64,000 nt of DNA from Aedes albopictus (lineage: Eukaryota; Arthropoda; Insecta; Diptera; Culicidae): NCBI RefSeq assembly GCF_035046485.1, contig NC_085137.1, positions 481,548,252 to 481,612,251 of the forward strand, in the 5' to 3' direction. The translations under genes and the position numbers were made by a program. The stretch's first letter is position 1. Each line of letters begins with the position of its first letter. The notes below the pieces were generated by a model. That model saw only the letters and a list, made by a program, of their open reading frames with translations. It was not told the origin of the DNA and did not search any database. Below are positions 1-9,574 of this stretch, in pieces.

Positions 1-269
1 AGCTACCGCTCTGGCTTGAGCAGCGTCGGTCAAAGAGGAGCAAAATTTGATTCGTCCGGGGGAAAACGCTTCATTTTGCAAGCACTGGGAGTAAACGAAG
101 CTGGCAAGCACTCACCTAAGATTCACGACTTCACTGAGCTTTATGCATTTTGGTGAAAAACGCATTTTCACGACTGACAGTGGTGCTTTTCAGGAACAAT
201 GAAGCAACTATTGATTTAAGTTTATGATGAATAACACTGTTCGACAAAATTTTACAAAATTTGGTGTTT

Positions 270-704
270 TTTTTATTCTTGATCACTTAACCTAATTTAC
301 AGCTCTATTGTCCACTGGGGCACTACGTGAGCAATTTCAATTGACAGCTGCACTTACATTTTTGTACAGCGCCTAGATTCTATTCTACTTTATCGAATTG
401 GTTGCCTTTCTGCTGCTTTCACTTTTTCTACTTTATACCTAGTAGAATGATGAGCACAAGGATGATGATGGATGGCCGTTGTTCCTTTCCAGTCCGATTG
501 GGGGTCCATTATGAGTAGCAGTTCGCCGATGTCCAGGTATCCGGGTCCGTTTGAGCCATGGGGCTCAGAAGAGGGTCAGTGTCAGTTGCTCTCGGGGGAA
601 AAGCAACTGATGAAAAATTGCAAGTGCCGGGGCTGGGAATCGAACCCATGACCATCCGCATATGAAGCAAACGTGTGACCAACTACGCCACGGGCCCCGG
701 CAAA
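270..704 (-). mobile_element. tRNA-derived SINE (family A), complete with target duplication
   Basis: Read on the minus strand, the head at about 700-600 has a tRNA-like pol III promoter: A box TGGCGTAGTTGG and B box GGTTCGATTCC. A unique body and an A-rich tail follow, seen as the T run near 270. A 13-bp direct repeat AAAATTTGGTGTT flanks it at 257-269 and 705-717, so both ends are fixed by the target duplication. Related copies lie at 27,530-27,655 and 51,463-51,840. The family resembles tRNA-type mosquito SINEs such as Feilai, but I do not assign the name. Confidence 0.8.
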
Positions 705-717
705 AAAATTTGGTGTT

Positions 718-1216
718 ATGGGATGAGAAAAAAAATAACAGCGGTTTGGGAGCCTAGGAGTGTCATAGTGAAAGAATTTTTGAAAAATGTTGGACCGGGC
801 CTTCACAGTTTATGACCGAAGTTTGTATGGAGAACTTGGGGTGTTCAACTGATATGCGCATTAGAACGTTCCGTGCATATATTTAGGCGTTTTCGGTATT
901 TAGGATTGTTCGTTGTCTAACGCCTAAATATATGCAGCACAGGAGGGCCCATATAGCCGAGGCGGTAGACGCATGGGTATTCAGCATGGCCATGCTGAGA
1001 GTGACGGGTTCGATTCCCGGTCGGTCCAGGATCTTTTCGTAAAGGAAATTTCCTTGACTTCCTTGGGCATAGAGTATGTTCGTGCCTGCCACACGATATA
1101 TGCATGCAAAATGGTCATTGGCAGAGGCAGCTCTCAGTTAATAACTGTGGAAGTGCTCATAGAACACTAAGCTGAGAACCAGGCTTTGTCCCAATGAGGA
1201 CGTTACGCCAAGAAGA

Positions 1217-1247
<31 letters not shown>

Positions 1248-1405
1248 CACATCGCGTTCTAATGCACATATCAATTGACCACCCCACGTTCTCCATACAA
1301 ACTTCGGTCCTTAACTGCGAAGGCCCAGTCCAATATTTTTCAAAAATTCTTTCACTATGACATTTCTGAGGTCCCAAACCCCTGGTTTTTTTTTCTCATT
1401 CTATA
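718..1405. repeat. Foldback element with imperfect inverted arms
   Basis: The arm at about 718-878 is repeated in inverse orientation at about 1,252-1,405. Shared words include GTCATAGTGAAAGAATTTTT and CGAAGTTTGTATGGAGAAC. The loop between the arms was later invaded by a family-B SINE, and a family-A SINE inserted just outside the left arm. No coding capacity is seen. This is probably a non-autonomous DNA element, class not determined. Confidence 0.65.
942..1239 (+). mobile_element. tRNA-derived SINE (family B)
   Basis: The tRNA-like head GGCCCATATAGCCGAGG carries an A box (TAGCCGAGGCGG). B box GGTTCGATTCC follows at about 1,007, with a longer A-B spacing that suggests a class II (Leu/Ser-like) tRNA ancestor. 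The tail is a (GA)n tract at 1,213-1,239. Target duplication ATATGCAGCACA occurs at 930-941 and 1,240-1,251. Other copies: 12,111-12,402 (-), 16,102-16,380 (+) and degenerate pieces near 17,000 and 20,930. Confidence 0.82.
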
Positions 1406-1407
1406 AC

Positions 1408-1565
1408 GAGATAATTTTTCGGCAATGGCAGTCTGAGTGGTAAGCAAACACAGTTGTTGCTCCTACGTCCGACGTTTCGGTTCTTTATTGAACCGAAACG
1501 TCGGACGTAGGAGCAACAACTGTATTTGCTTACCACTCAGACTGCTATTGCCAAAAAATTATCTC
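1408..1565. repeat. Short near-perfect palindromic element (P4)
   Basis: Two arms of about 77 bp (GAGATAATTTTT at one end, AAAAATTATCTC at the other) are separated by only a few bases. The core contains CGAAACGTCGGACG, a word shared almost exactly with the palindrome at 26,335 (P5). No target duplication is evident. It has no coding capacity, and transcripts of either strand would fold into one long hairpin. Confidence 0.75.
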
Positions 1566-1896
1566 GCCCATCGAAAGTTTCAGTCGTAAACAATAGTCAT
1601 CATTCTATAGCAAAATTTAGTGTTGAACGGTGAAATCACTGCTATTATAACCACACTAAAATACACTTCCCGCACCTCTACTAGTTCTTCATGAATGAAA
1701 ACTCATGATTGTTTTAATTGTTTTAATTTTTGGCTTGCTTCTTACTCACGAAGCAGGCGGGTGCAAATAAACTCACACCAAACCACGGCATAAAGATCAA
1801 AAGGCAGGCTAGTAACCTATGTAAACATCAATTTCGAATGTAAACATGTAACGTCGTTCTTATCGTCCTTTCACTTCATCAAATTGGTGTGGAGTA
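1566..1896. other. No gene seen
   Basis: AT-rich spacer between repeats. CAAAATTTAGTGTTG near 1,612 resembles the word at 257, so this may be the outer edge of the 718-1,405 foldback. Nothing else is supported. Confidence 0.4.
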
Positions 1897-2170
1897 CTAC
1901 CGTCTAGCCCCGTTAGTTTGACCGCATCTAATCTGAACACTTTTTAATTTGACTCCCGCTAATCTGCACATCGTTTAAACTGAAAATGGTTCAAACGTCA
2001 TTCTGCTCATGGAACGGGGTGAAACGGAACGGATAATCAAAACAAAACAACTCACTCAAAGTGCAAATTTTCGGTAATACCAATCCGTGTGGTCAATTAT
2101 GAAATTTCAAATAACTCAACGTACATATGTACAGAGCGGTAAATTATTGGTTAAATTGGGAAAAAATCCA

Positions 2171-2242
2171 CAGCTCAGGTGAGATTTGAACTCACGACCC
2201 TTATTCGCTAGACAAGTGCTTTACCAACTAAGCTACCGAGCT
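2171..2242 (-). tRNA. tRNA-like cloverleaf (AGC in anticodon position), probably part of a mobile element
   Basis: The 72-nt sequence folds as a standard cloverleaf. It has a 7-bp acceptor stem (AGCTCGG with CTGAGCT, one wobble), a 4-bp D stem GCTT/AAGC, a 5-bp anticodon stem CTTGT/ATAAG with loop CTAGCGA, and a T stem GTGAG/CTCAC with loop TTCAAAT. The anticodon position reads AGC, but the acceptor does not look like a typical insect tRNA-Ala. A second, divergently oriented copy lies 262 bp away, so it is more likely a tRNA-derived mobile unit than a housekeeping tRNA. Confidence 0.45.
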
Positions 2243-2503
2243 TACGTAGTTACCCGTCGTATCAAACAGAATGCGAACGACGCGTTTGATCGCCTTCCAG
2301 GTAGCATTGTTCTTCCTCTACAAGTGGTTGAGGAAGCGTTGCCTGTACGATAGGCAAACAGTTTCAAACAATAAACAAATCGCTTTCGCTCTTCGTACAT
2401 ATGTACAACAGAGATGGTTATATTTGCGGTTTAGGGGAAGATGATATAGATCGATGAGATTAGAATTGAACCTTATGACAACTAGGTTGCCGGGTCATTA
2501 ATT

Positions 2504-2575
2504 GGCTCGGTAGCTTAGTTGGTAAAGCACTTGTCTAGCGAATAAGGGTCGTGAGTTCAAATCTCACCTGAGCTG
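2504..2575 (+). tRNA. tRNA-like cloverleaf, mirror copy of the one at 2,171
   Basis: Almost identical in inverse orientation, with acceptor GGCTCGG/CTGAGCT (7 bp, two wobbles) and the same D, anticodon and T arms. The compensated fold is intact in both copies. The two are divergent, with heads facing inward and tails outward. The following tail (GGATTTTTTTCCCAATTTAA) contains a T run that could end pol III transcription. Confidence 0.45.
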
Positions 2576-2781
2576 AGGATTTTTTTCCCAATTTAACCAA
2601 TAATTTACCCATCTGTACATATGTACGCTGAGTTATTTGAAATTTCATAAAAACAAAACAGCAAAAAGGGTTGCCATCATTGTATTTTTCGCTGTCCACA
2701 GGCTTACTAGAAGTTCAAATTAAAAATGAACCCCGTTGGTTTGCATGAGGAGTCGGTCAAACCTACGGGGGTAGACGGTAG

Positions 2782-3103
2782 ATCATTTTGGTCCCGCCTT
2801 TGAGCGGTTTGAATTACGTCATCAAAAAACTGTCAGATTTTCGGAATGTATCACATCACCAGCGGCGTTATGGTCGCGAATTTTTCCACAGTCAAGTTCG
2901 CAGATTGTGAACAATTCTTGGTACCCATAACGTAATTTATGTTTAGTCCTTTACTGTCAGATCGGTGTAACACGCTAAATATAATTTACACAAAAGATAA
3001 TTCACACGGAAAAAATACACGGTAATGAATATTATTGGGTATCGGACTTGACACACAAAATTTAATGGTACTTTGGTACATCCAGGTCTTGAAATTAGTC
3101 TAT
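2782..3103. other. No gene seen
   Basis: AT-rich spacer up to the LTR retrotransposon target site. No ORF, tRNA or repeat structure was recognised. Confidence 0.4.
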
Positions 3104-3108
3104 GGTAT

Positions 3109-3588
3109 TGTCGTAACCGGATGGGACAGCGAATGTTCCATCTTCCGGTTGGTGTTCTTCTAACTCCTCAGCTGTGTCACGCTGATTGGCCGAAAGGACG
3201 TAAGCTCCCGCCAAACCGTCTTCTGACACATTTTCGAGATTGCGCTCCATAAGGCGTCCGTTGTCGTTCACTATCCTCGTTAAACTGACTGTACTGAAAC
3301 CGCCAACCTTGTTGGGTACCTGCTCAAGTGCTGAGCGAGAGAATCTCTCCTTTTTTCATGGTGAACACCCAACTCTTGTTTCTTGGCTGTTTGCCCTGCT
3401 TTCACTCTCTTTCTCTTCTGCCCTCCATTTTGCTGTTTCAAAATGTCTACACAATTAGCTGAACGTAAAAGTGCACGTTCTTGAACATTTCAAGCGTAAC
3501 ATTTAAAAAGACACAAGATATGAAGCGTAACCAATAATTTATTTTTCGATAACCAATTAGTTCTATACTGACAAGCCCATATTCCACA
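3109..3588 (-). repeat. 3' LTR of the retrotransposon
   Basis: Same 480-bp sequence as the 5' LTR at an exact offset of 8,116 bp; I saw no difference on reading. The polypurine tract abuts it at 3,589. Confidence 0.95.
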
Positions 3589-3610
3589 ATCACTGTCTCC
3601 TCTACTCTTT
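3589..3610 (-). other. Polypurine tract
   Basis: Immediately upstream of the 3' LTR the minus strand reads AAAGAGTAGAGGAGACAGTG. This is the usual plus-strand primer position and composition. Confidence 0.7.
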
Positions 3611-5568
3611 AAAACTATGTATATTACTGACAATGATATATTGAAAATGCCATGTTTCGAAAAACTTCTATGTTCAATTACCAAAATAAAAAGTAACAAA
3701 ACTACTCAAAAATGTTATGCTGACTATTCCTTCAAAATTTACCACAATTTCTTTAACGAGAACTTTTAAGATCCAACATTTTTGCTTAGCTCTCTGGACA
3801 ATGATGAAAACATTCGAGATGGAAACAGGCGGCGAAAAAAAAACTCCAGATGCATAATCAATTGGATTTCTAACTTTTGAAAAATGTATCGATTTTTTTT
3901 ACTACATTACATATTATTATATACAAAAGAGCACATATTTCTGAGCCACTATGTTTTTTTCCAGATTTTTTTTAAAACTTTATTTTAATACCGTAAATTA
4001 ATTCCAAAGAGATTTTTTTTTTAAATCATCTTTTCACAGCTGGGCAACTGCTTGACAGCTCCGCCCAGTACAAAATCCGACAAAGGGTGATTTATCAAAT
4101 CGCTCTTAACCAAATGATTTTGATATGGTTCCCGGGCACCAAAATTCATGAAAATCTGGATTTCGGTGCAGATTTAGAATATGAAATTATTTATTATGCC
4201 TCTCAAGGAAAATTAGAATATGGCAATTATCTGCCTCTGGCTTCCAATATAAGCGCGATAGTTACTAATCATAACAGCGTCATTAGATTCTAATAGTATA
4301 GAGTTGTCCAAAAAAGTCTCACGAAACCTACTGCAAGCCTATCCATATACGTGAGAACAATAGATGTTTACAAAGTTCTTACAGATAGATTAACACGGGA
4401 AATCTGAACACAAACCACTACCACATAGGAATTTGGATTGATCAATTTTATTCCCTTATGTGGGGTTTGACAGCAAGCACACTCATTTCACTGAGCCACT
4501 CTTGCCGTTCATCACAATTACATTTAAAAATATCTGTCACTTTGCGAAATCCACATGCTTTTTATTTTATTTATTTTTTTGTTTTGCCTTGAGATTGTCA
4601 CTGTGGCTGTATGCCTTGCGAGCGTACGGTCGCCACCGGACTCTATTATTTTCTTAATTAATTTTCTTAATAATAAAAGATAAGCGCGACAATATCTCTA
4701 CCCCGTTAAAGCCAAATCAAGACTCAATTTTGACTGCATGAGTTTTTCCGTGTGTGCATCACTCCCTCTTGAACATCACTCACCTTGAACATCATGGACC
4801 AAACGATGAATGAAGCAACACTCGCGTCTAAAACGTCAAAGTCAATTTCTTCCCGATCCCGAACCTTCAAAACAAAACAAAATCACCGCGGTGGAAAATT
4901 TTCTGCAGTAATCGCGATTTCTATTTGAAATATTCCCTATAAACTTGAGGACAATCTACCCGAAGATTAAGAACCGAGAATTGAGAGCTTCTCATGTTAC
5001 TGGATGGTCTGCTGCACGGATGAAACAAGGATTTCGAGCGATGTTTCGCCATGAATGTTGGGGTACGAAGAACGAAGGACTATGTTGCGGTCGTTGTGGT
5101 AGATGCGATGCTACCTTCCCGGCCAGGATATTTCGCTGAAGATCTGATACCTGAACGACAATGTGTAAAAGGATGCTCGGACATCGTGTTGGAATGAAAG
5201 AAGTCGCTCGATAATAGAGACAAGCAGAAATGGAAGAAACGAAGGGAGAAATGCTCCCACCATACAAAACAAGCCAACGTCCAACCGTGATGTGCCTATC
5301 ACCTATCGAACAATCAACAACACTCGTAAGTTCAGCATATTGTGTATTTAGCTTTTTTGGTCTACATTGAAAGTATTTTATGTATGTTCTGAAAGAATTT
5401 CGTACAGTAGTGTTCGCTTCTATTCATACACTTGATACAAAACCATGTCTTTGTATTTGGTGGGCTTCGTGATGTTTCGTTTAGGCCTCGCTCGTAACGA
5501 TTGGTCCCCCACCTGCTGTACGTTTTCATTTATCGTGTCATCCGCTTCACCTATAAGAATAGCTTCAG
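3611..5568 (-). other. Long 3' untranslated region of the retrotransposon
   Basis: About 2 kb between the pol stop and the polypurine tract. It holds only short open frames in all six frames and no transmembrane or fusion-like protein, so no env is called. It is AT-rich apart from a more balanced part at 4,940-5,330. Its size is unusual for a gypsy element. It may hold an old insertion or regulatory sequence. Confidence 0.5.
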
Positions 5569-8500
5569 TTAAGATGTTAAAATATAAGACTCATCACCTA
5601 TGTGACCTGTTAGAGTTTCGTCGGCATTGAAAACATCTGACTTCTGTTTGTCTGTCGGACCCGGGGTGGTCTCGTCGGGTGAGTCCTGAACAGCCCTCTT
5701 AGCATCTTCTACATTGCGCGAGTACACTACTCCTCGGTCGCTCCGAACGACCAGTTTCGCGCCGTCTCTAGCCAAAATCGTGTACTTCTCTATTCCGAAA
5801 GTTGGATCGGACTTAAGCCGCTTCTGCTGGGCAAGAACTACTCTGTCTCCTACGGCTAGATTCGACTCCTTGGCTCCTCGTTTTGAATCCGTATATCTCT
5901 TGCTCTCTTGTTTTGAAAATGCATCTTTTTCTCTTATTTCCTCACGATCTAGATCGTTGTCAGCACGAGCTTCCCATAGACAAGGAAACGTGCCACGATA
6001 CTTCCACCCGACTAGTAATTCAAATGGCGTGACTCCTAGCCTCGAAAGGGGTCGCACCTTGTTATGATAATGCACATATCTTTCAAGTGCGATTCGCCAG
6101 TTGCAGTTGTCCAATTTGGAAGCAGCCAGAGCTTTTTTTATACCCTGGTTTTGCCTTTCAATTGCCCCATTAGACTGAGGGCTCATTGGAATGGACTTTT
6201 GAATTGCAATACCTCTGTTTTTCCACGTTTTGACGAATAGATCGCTTTGGAAAGGTGGTCCGTTATCGCTTTGTATGATCAACGGATACCCCCATACCAG
6301 GAAGATTTTGTTCAAGGCATCGATCGTTGATTCGGCATTGATCGCTTTCATTTCCATTACATGTAAGTATCTGGAGTACACATCCACCACCACGAGAAAT
6401 TCTCCGAATCCAAATTCTTTATCCGTGTAGAAATCAATTTGGATAATTTCCCATGGCCCTCTAGGGAGTTCTCTATTTGTAAGCGGGATCGGTGGGTTTT
6501 TTCTGGAAAGCAAGAGACACGTTTCGCAGGCCTTAACGTATGCTTCAACGTCGCTACTCATGCCTGGCCACCAGAAGTATTCACGCATTATTCTTTTAGT
6601 TGATGATACTCCCATGTGGCCTTGGTGGGCTGAGCGTATGGCTGTATTCCGCAATGCTTGGGGAAGAATCACTTGATCGTTTTTGAATATCGTAAATCCA
6701 AGAGAACGAAGATTTCTGGATTGGGACTCGTACCGTCGAAGTCCACTTTCCCACTGACCGGTTTCAATGGCCGCCTTGACGCTGCAAAGCTCCTTATCCT
6801 GTTCTGAAGATGATGCGATTTCGTCCCATGTTAGTTCCATCGCACCCGTATCCAGGAAATACAGCAAGTGTTTATCATCTGTTTCGTCGTCAAAAGACTT
6901 ATCCGGAGGATTCTGCACCACCAGTCTTGAGAGAGCATCCGCAATGTTCATGTTTCCTGGAATTCTTCTTACGGTAAAACTGTACGGTTGCAACTTTAAT
7001 GCCCAGGCCTCAGCTCTGGTTACAGCGCGCCTGCCGATTCGGTGCAGGCCACCAAAAATAAATTCGTTAGCCTCAGCATCGGTCCTTATGGTGAAAGATA
7101 TGCTCATAAGGTACATTGAGAATTTCTCAACCCCCCAGACCATCGCCAACGCTTCTTTCTGCGTCTGGGGGTACTTTTGTTCCACGGGAGTTAACGTCTT
7201 CGATGCACAGGCTATTACTCGCGGTTGATGGTCTTTGTCGAATTGAACTAAAACTGCGCCTAAGCCAAAGGGGGACGCATCGACGTATAGTTCTGTTTCG
7301 TCAAATCTGCTATAGTATCCAAGTGAGGTAACGGTTTTCCACGCATCGTTTTTCAAAAATTCGAATTCTTTCTCCAAATCGTTGTCCCAATAGAAATGGT
7401 CACCCTTTGCCAGTTCTCGCAATCTCCATGTCCGTTGAGCCCGATGAGGAATGAATCTCTCAATGAAATTAATCAGACCCAAAAAACTTTTTACTTCTGC
7501 GATGGTTGCGGGGCTTCTGAAGTTCTTGAGTGCCGCAATCTTGTCATCTGCCAATTTCCACCCATCGGAGGATACAAGAAATCCTAAGAAATCCACAGAT
7601 TTTTGCCCGAATTTACACTTTTCTTCGTTGATCATCACGTTGTGGTTTTTCAAACATTCCATTACCTTAGCAAGGTTCCGGTCGTGTTCCTCCTTGGTTT
7701 TGCCGAAGATCATCATGTCATCTAAGTAGTTAACTACTCCTTCACACCCGGCGAGCACGACTGTCTGTAATACCTCCTGAAATATATCAGGGGCATTGCA
7801 GAGGCCAAATGGCAGCCTCTTGTACCTGTATATTCCATCGCCAGCAAAAAAATTGGTAAGATGGCGCGAATTTTCGTGTAGTTCTATATGAAAAAACGCG
7901 TTCTTCAGGTCAATGGTTGAAAACCATTCCGCGCCGTGGAGCTCCATTAGAATTGTCTCGAACGTTGGCATCTTGAAGGGGGTCCTATGAATACTTCGGT
8001 TAGGGCCCCTGAGGTCTATTACAAGGCGTATATCATCCCTGCCTTTGGGCACTACAAGTAAGGACGAGCAAAACGAGCGATCCATATCGGGGGTGACTTC
8101 CTCTATTATACCCGATATCAACAAATCGCTAAGCTTCTGCTTGGTTAGTTCCTTAAATGCTATAGGGATATTGGTATAGACATTTCGAGAGGGTGGCATA
8201 TCCGTGTTGTATTTCAGCGTGATTGGTGGCACATTGAATTTAGGAAACTCTGCAGGTCGAGATGCCGATTCAACTAGAGCAATGTTCGAATTGCCTCGGT
8301 TGAATGATAAGCGTTGGTATCGCACAGGCACGGTCAGTCCGATGTCAAGCACACTATATCTTACGGCTGTGTTGAAACCCAGCAGTGCTCTCAGTTCATC
8401 CACAACGTAAAACTTTTCAACCATTACGGGTCGGTCTTCAGAGACAAACAACTCTGCTGAAAACACAGCAACGACTTTAATAGGGTCGTTAGAGCCATAT

Positions 8501-8757
8501 CCTTTCAATGGTTGATCAGTATTGGAGCTTAAAGCCAGTATTTTGGATGACGCTAACTCATCAGCTACGATTTTGCTGAACGATAACTTCGTTACCGTGT
8601 TCACCTGGGCACCTGAGTCAATCATGAACTCGATGTCTATGCCAGCCACCTTGGCTTTAATGAGACAGCTTGAGTCTGAAATTACTGGAGGGTTGTTTGT
8701 GTGTACGTTGTCCACCTTGAGGCTATGTGGATCGATATTCAATGCCGGAATTAATTC
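5569..8757 (-). CDS. pol: Pol polyprotein: protease, reverse transcriptase, RNase H, integrase
   Basis: No ATG lies at the start of the frame; the apparent first codon at 8,742 is TTG, and the frame is open back to 8,790, so Pol must be made as an extension of Gag or from another RNA. Numbering from 8,742: aspartic protease DSGA (42-45); RT with FSTIDLKNAF (Asp 278) and the YLDD box (339-342); RNase H with YVDAS (Asp 488), Glu 530 and IADALSR; integrase zinc finger His 706/His 709/Cys 739/Cys 742; and a DD35E core Asp 770, Asp 826, Glu 862 with exactly 35 residues between the last two. The length, about 1,060 residues, and all catalytic residues are intact. No chromodomain is seen. Confidence 0.95.
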   Translation of the reverse strand, partial: ELIPALNIDPHSLKVDNVHTNNPPVISDSSCLIKAKVAGIDIEFMIDSGAQVNTVTKLSFSKIVADELASSKILALSSNTDQPLKGYGSNDPIKVVAVFSAELFVSEDRPVMVEKFYVVDELRALLGFNTAVRYSVLDIGLTVPVRYQRLSFNRGNSNIALVESASRPAEFPKFNVPPITLKYNTDMPPSRNVYTNIPIAFKELTKQKLSDLLISGIIEEVTPDMDRSFCSSLLVVPKGRDDIRLVIDLRGPNRSIHRTPFKMPTFETILMELHGAEWFSTIDLKNAFFHIELHENSRHLTNFFAGDGIYRYKRLPFGLCNAPDIFQEVLQTVVLAGCEGVVNYLDDMMIFGKTKEEHDRNLAKVMECLKNHNVMINEEKCKFGQKSVDFLGFLVSSDGWKLADDKIAALKNFRSPATIAEVKSFLGLINFIERFIPHRAQRTWRLRELAKGDHFYWDNDLEKEFEFLKNDAWKTVTSLGYYSRFDETELYVDASPFGLGAVLVQFDKDHQPRVIACASKTLTPVEQKYPQTQKEALAMVWGVEKFSMYLMSISFTIRTDAEANEFIFGGLHRIGRRAVTRAEAWALKLQPYSFTVRRIPGNMNIADALSRLVVQNPPDKSFDDETDDKHLLYFLDTGAMELTWDEIASSSEQDKELCSVKAAIETGQWESGLRRYESQSRNLRSLGFTIFKNDQVILPQALRNTAIRSAHQGHMGVSSTKRIMREYFWWPGMSSDVEAYVKACETCLLLSRKNPPIPLTNRELPRGPWEIIQIDFYTDKEFGFGEFLVVVDVYSRYLHVMEMKAINAESTIDALNKIFLVWGYPLIIQSDNGPPFQSDLFVKTWKNRGIAIQKSIPMSPQSNGAIERQNQGIKKALAASKLDNCNWRIALERYVHYHNKVRPLSRLGVTPFELLVGWKYRGTFPCLWEARADNDLDREEIREKDAFSKQESKRYTDSKRGAKESNLAVGDRVVLAQQKRLKSDPTFGIEKYTILARDGAKLVVRSDRGVVYSRNVEDAKRAVQDSPDETTPGPTDKQKSDVFNADETLTGHIGDESYILTS

Positions 8758-9574
8758 CTGAAAATAATAGTTTTCTTTATTTTCCAGATTCTACCTGGGT
8801 GAATAATCTTGTAACCACATGACTAAGAAGGATGATCTTAAACAGCTGACAAGTACCCACCGAAGAACGAAGATGGCACAAAAATAGCCTTCATATGAGC
8901 ACAGACAAATAGACGTTTCACTACGAATATATTGCACTAAAAATCATTCTGCAAAAACATAGTGTCAGAATCTGAATGCTACTCACACTATGTTTCGAAA
9001 AGCACTCTGTATGTTGCAATGGAAAGTAAGAAACGCAGTACAATGTCACGAGTAACTGATTGACGAACTACGGAATATTCGAATCCAGCTTTGACACACT
9101 GACCTATAGATAACAACAAACAACTATTTGTCCGTAATACAAGTAATATACCGTAAATCCTCGAGGCTGCACGATATCATTGGAAAGTTTTGTTTGTTTT
9201 TTTTTTTTGATTTCACTACGAATTAATTATTTTTATATTTTTTTTTTTTACTTCTCAGTTAAACAAAGTTAATATTCAATAATATGTACAAAAAAATGTC
9301 AGATTATTTTTAATATCTCGTATAAGATAAAGGGTTCGATATTTTTAATGAAAATATGTAGCTTAAATCTTTCACTTTTGCTATCATTTTATTAGTCATG
9401 TGGTTTCAAGGTAATACATAGTCGTTATTCTCAGGTGCAGTTTTAGAATCAATTTCAGCATCAATAAAAACATAAAAAAAAACAACTGACTATTGGAATT
9501 CAGTTTAGTCAGTCATCGTCAAAATTAACTCTGAGAATACGAGTCTACTCTGGATCTTCTTCGGCTTTTCGTAC
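8758..9574 (-). other. Gag-pol spacer, candidate intron 2 (817 nt)
   Basis: AT-rich, with long T/A runs, and no reading frame continues gag or leads into pol. On the minus strand it ends CTATTATTTTCAG at 8,758. Joining codon GAG (9,577-9,575) to GAA (8,757-8,755) keeps phase 0 on both sides and enters the pol frame. The pol frame itself is closed upstream by TAG at 8,793-8,791. Donor GTACGA is moderate. It could instead be a degenerate insertion. Confidence 0.5.

Larger units (their letters stand above)
1897..2781. mobile_element. 885-bp inverted-repeat element carrying two tRNA-like units
   Basis: The outer ends are inverted repeats: CTACCGTCTAGCCCCG at 1,897 against its inverse at 2,766-2,781, continuing into GTTTGACC/GGTCAAAC. 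Inside, a second inverted pair at about 2,099-2,242 and 2,504-2,650 contains a tRNA-like sequence plus a shared ~75-bp tail with the palindromic word TACATATGTA. There is no transposase ORF. No clear target duplication was found, so the superfamily is open. Confidence 0.7.

Noticed and set aside
942..1239. Functional tRNA gene
   Set aside because: Only pol III boxes are retained; the GA tail and target duplication identify a SINE, and several copies exist.
3240..3458. 72-codon plus-strand ORF, duplicated at 11,356-11,574
   Set aside because: Both copies are the antisense of the LTRs; duplication is due to LTR identity.
3611..5568. Possible env gene of the retrotransposon
   Set aside because: No long frame, signal peptide or membrane segment is present between pol and the 3' LTR.
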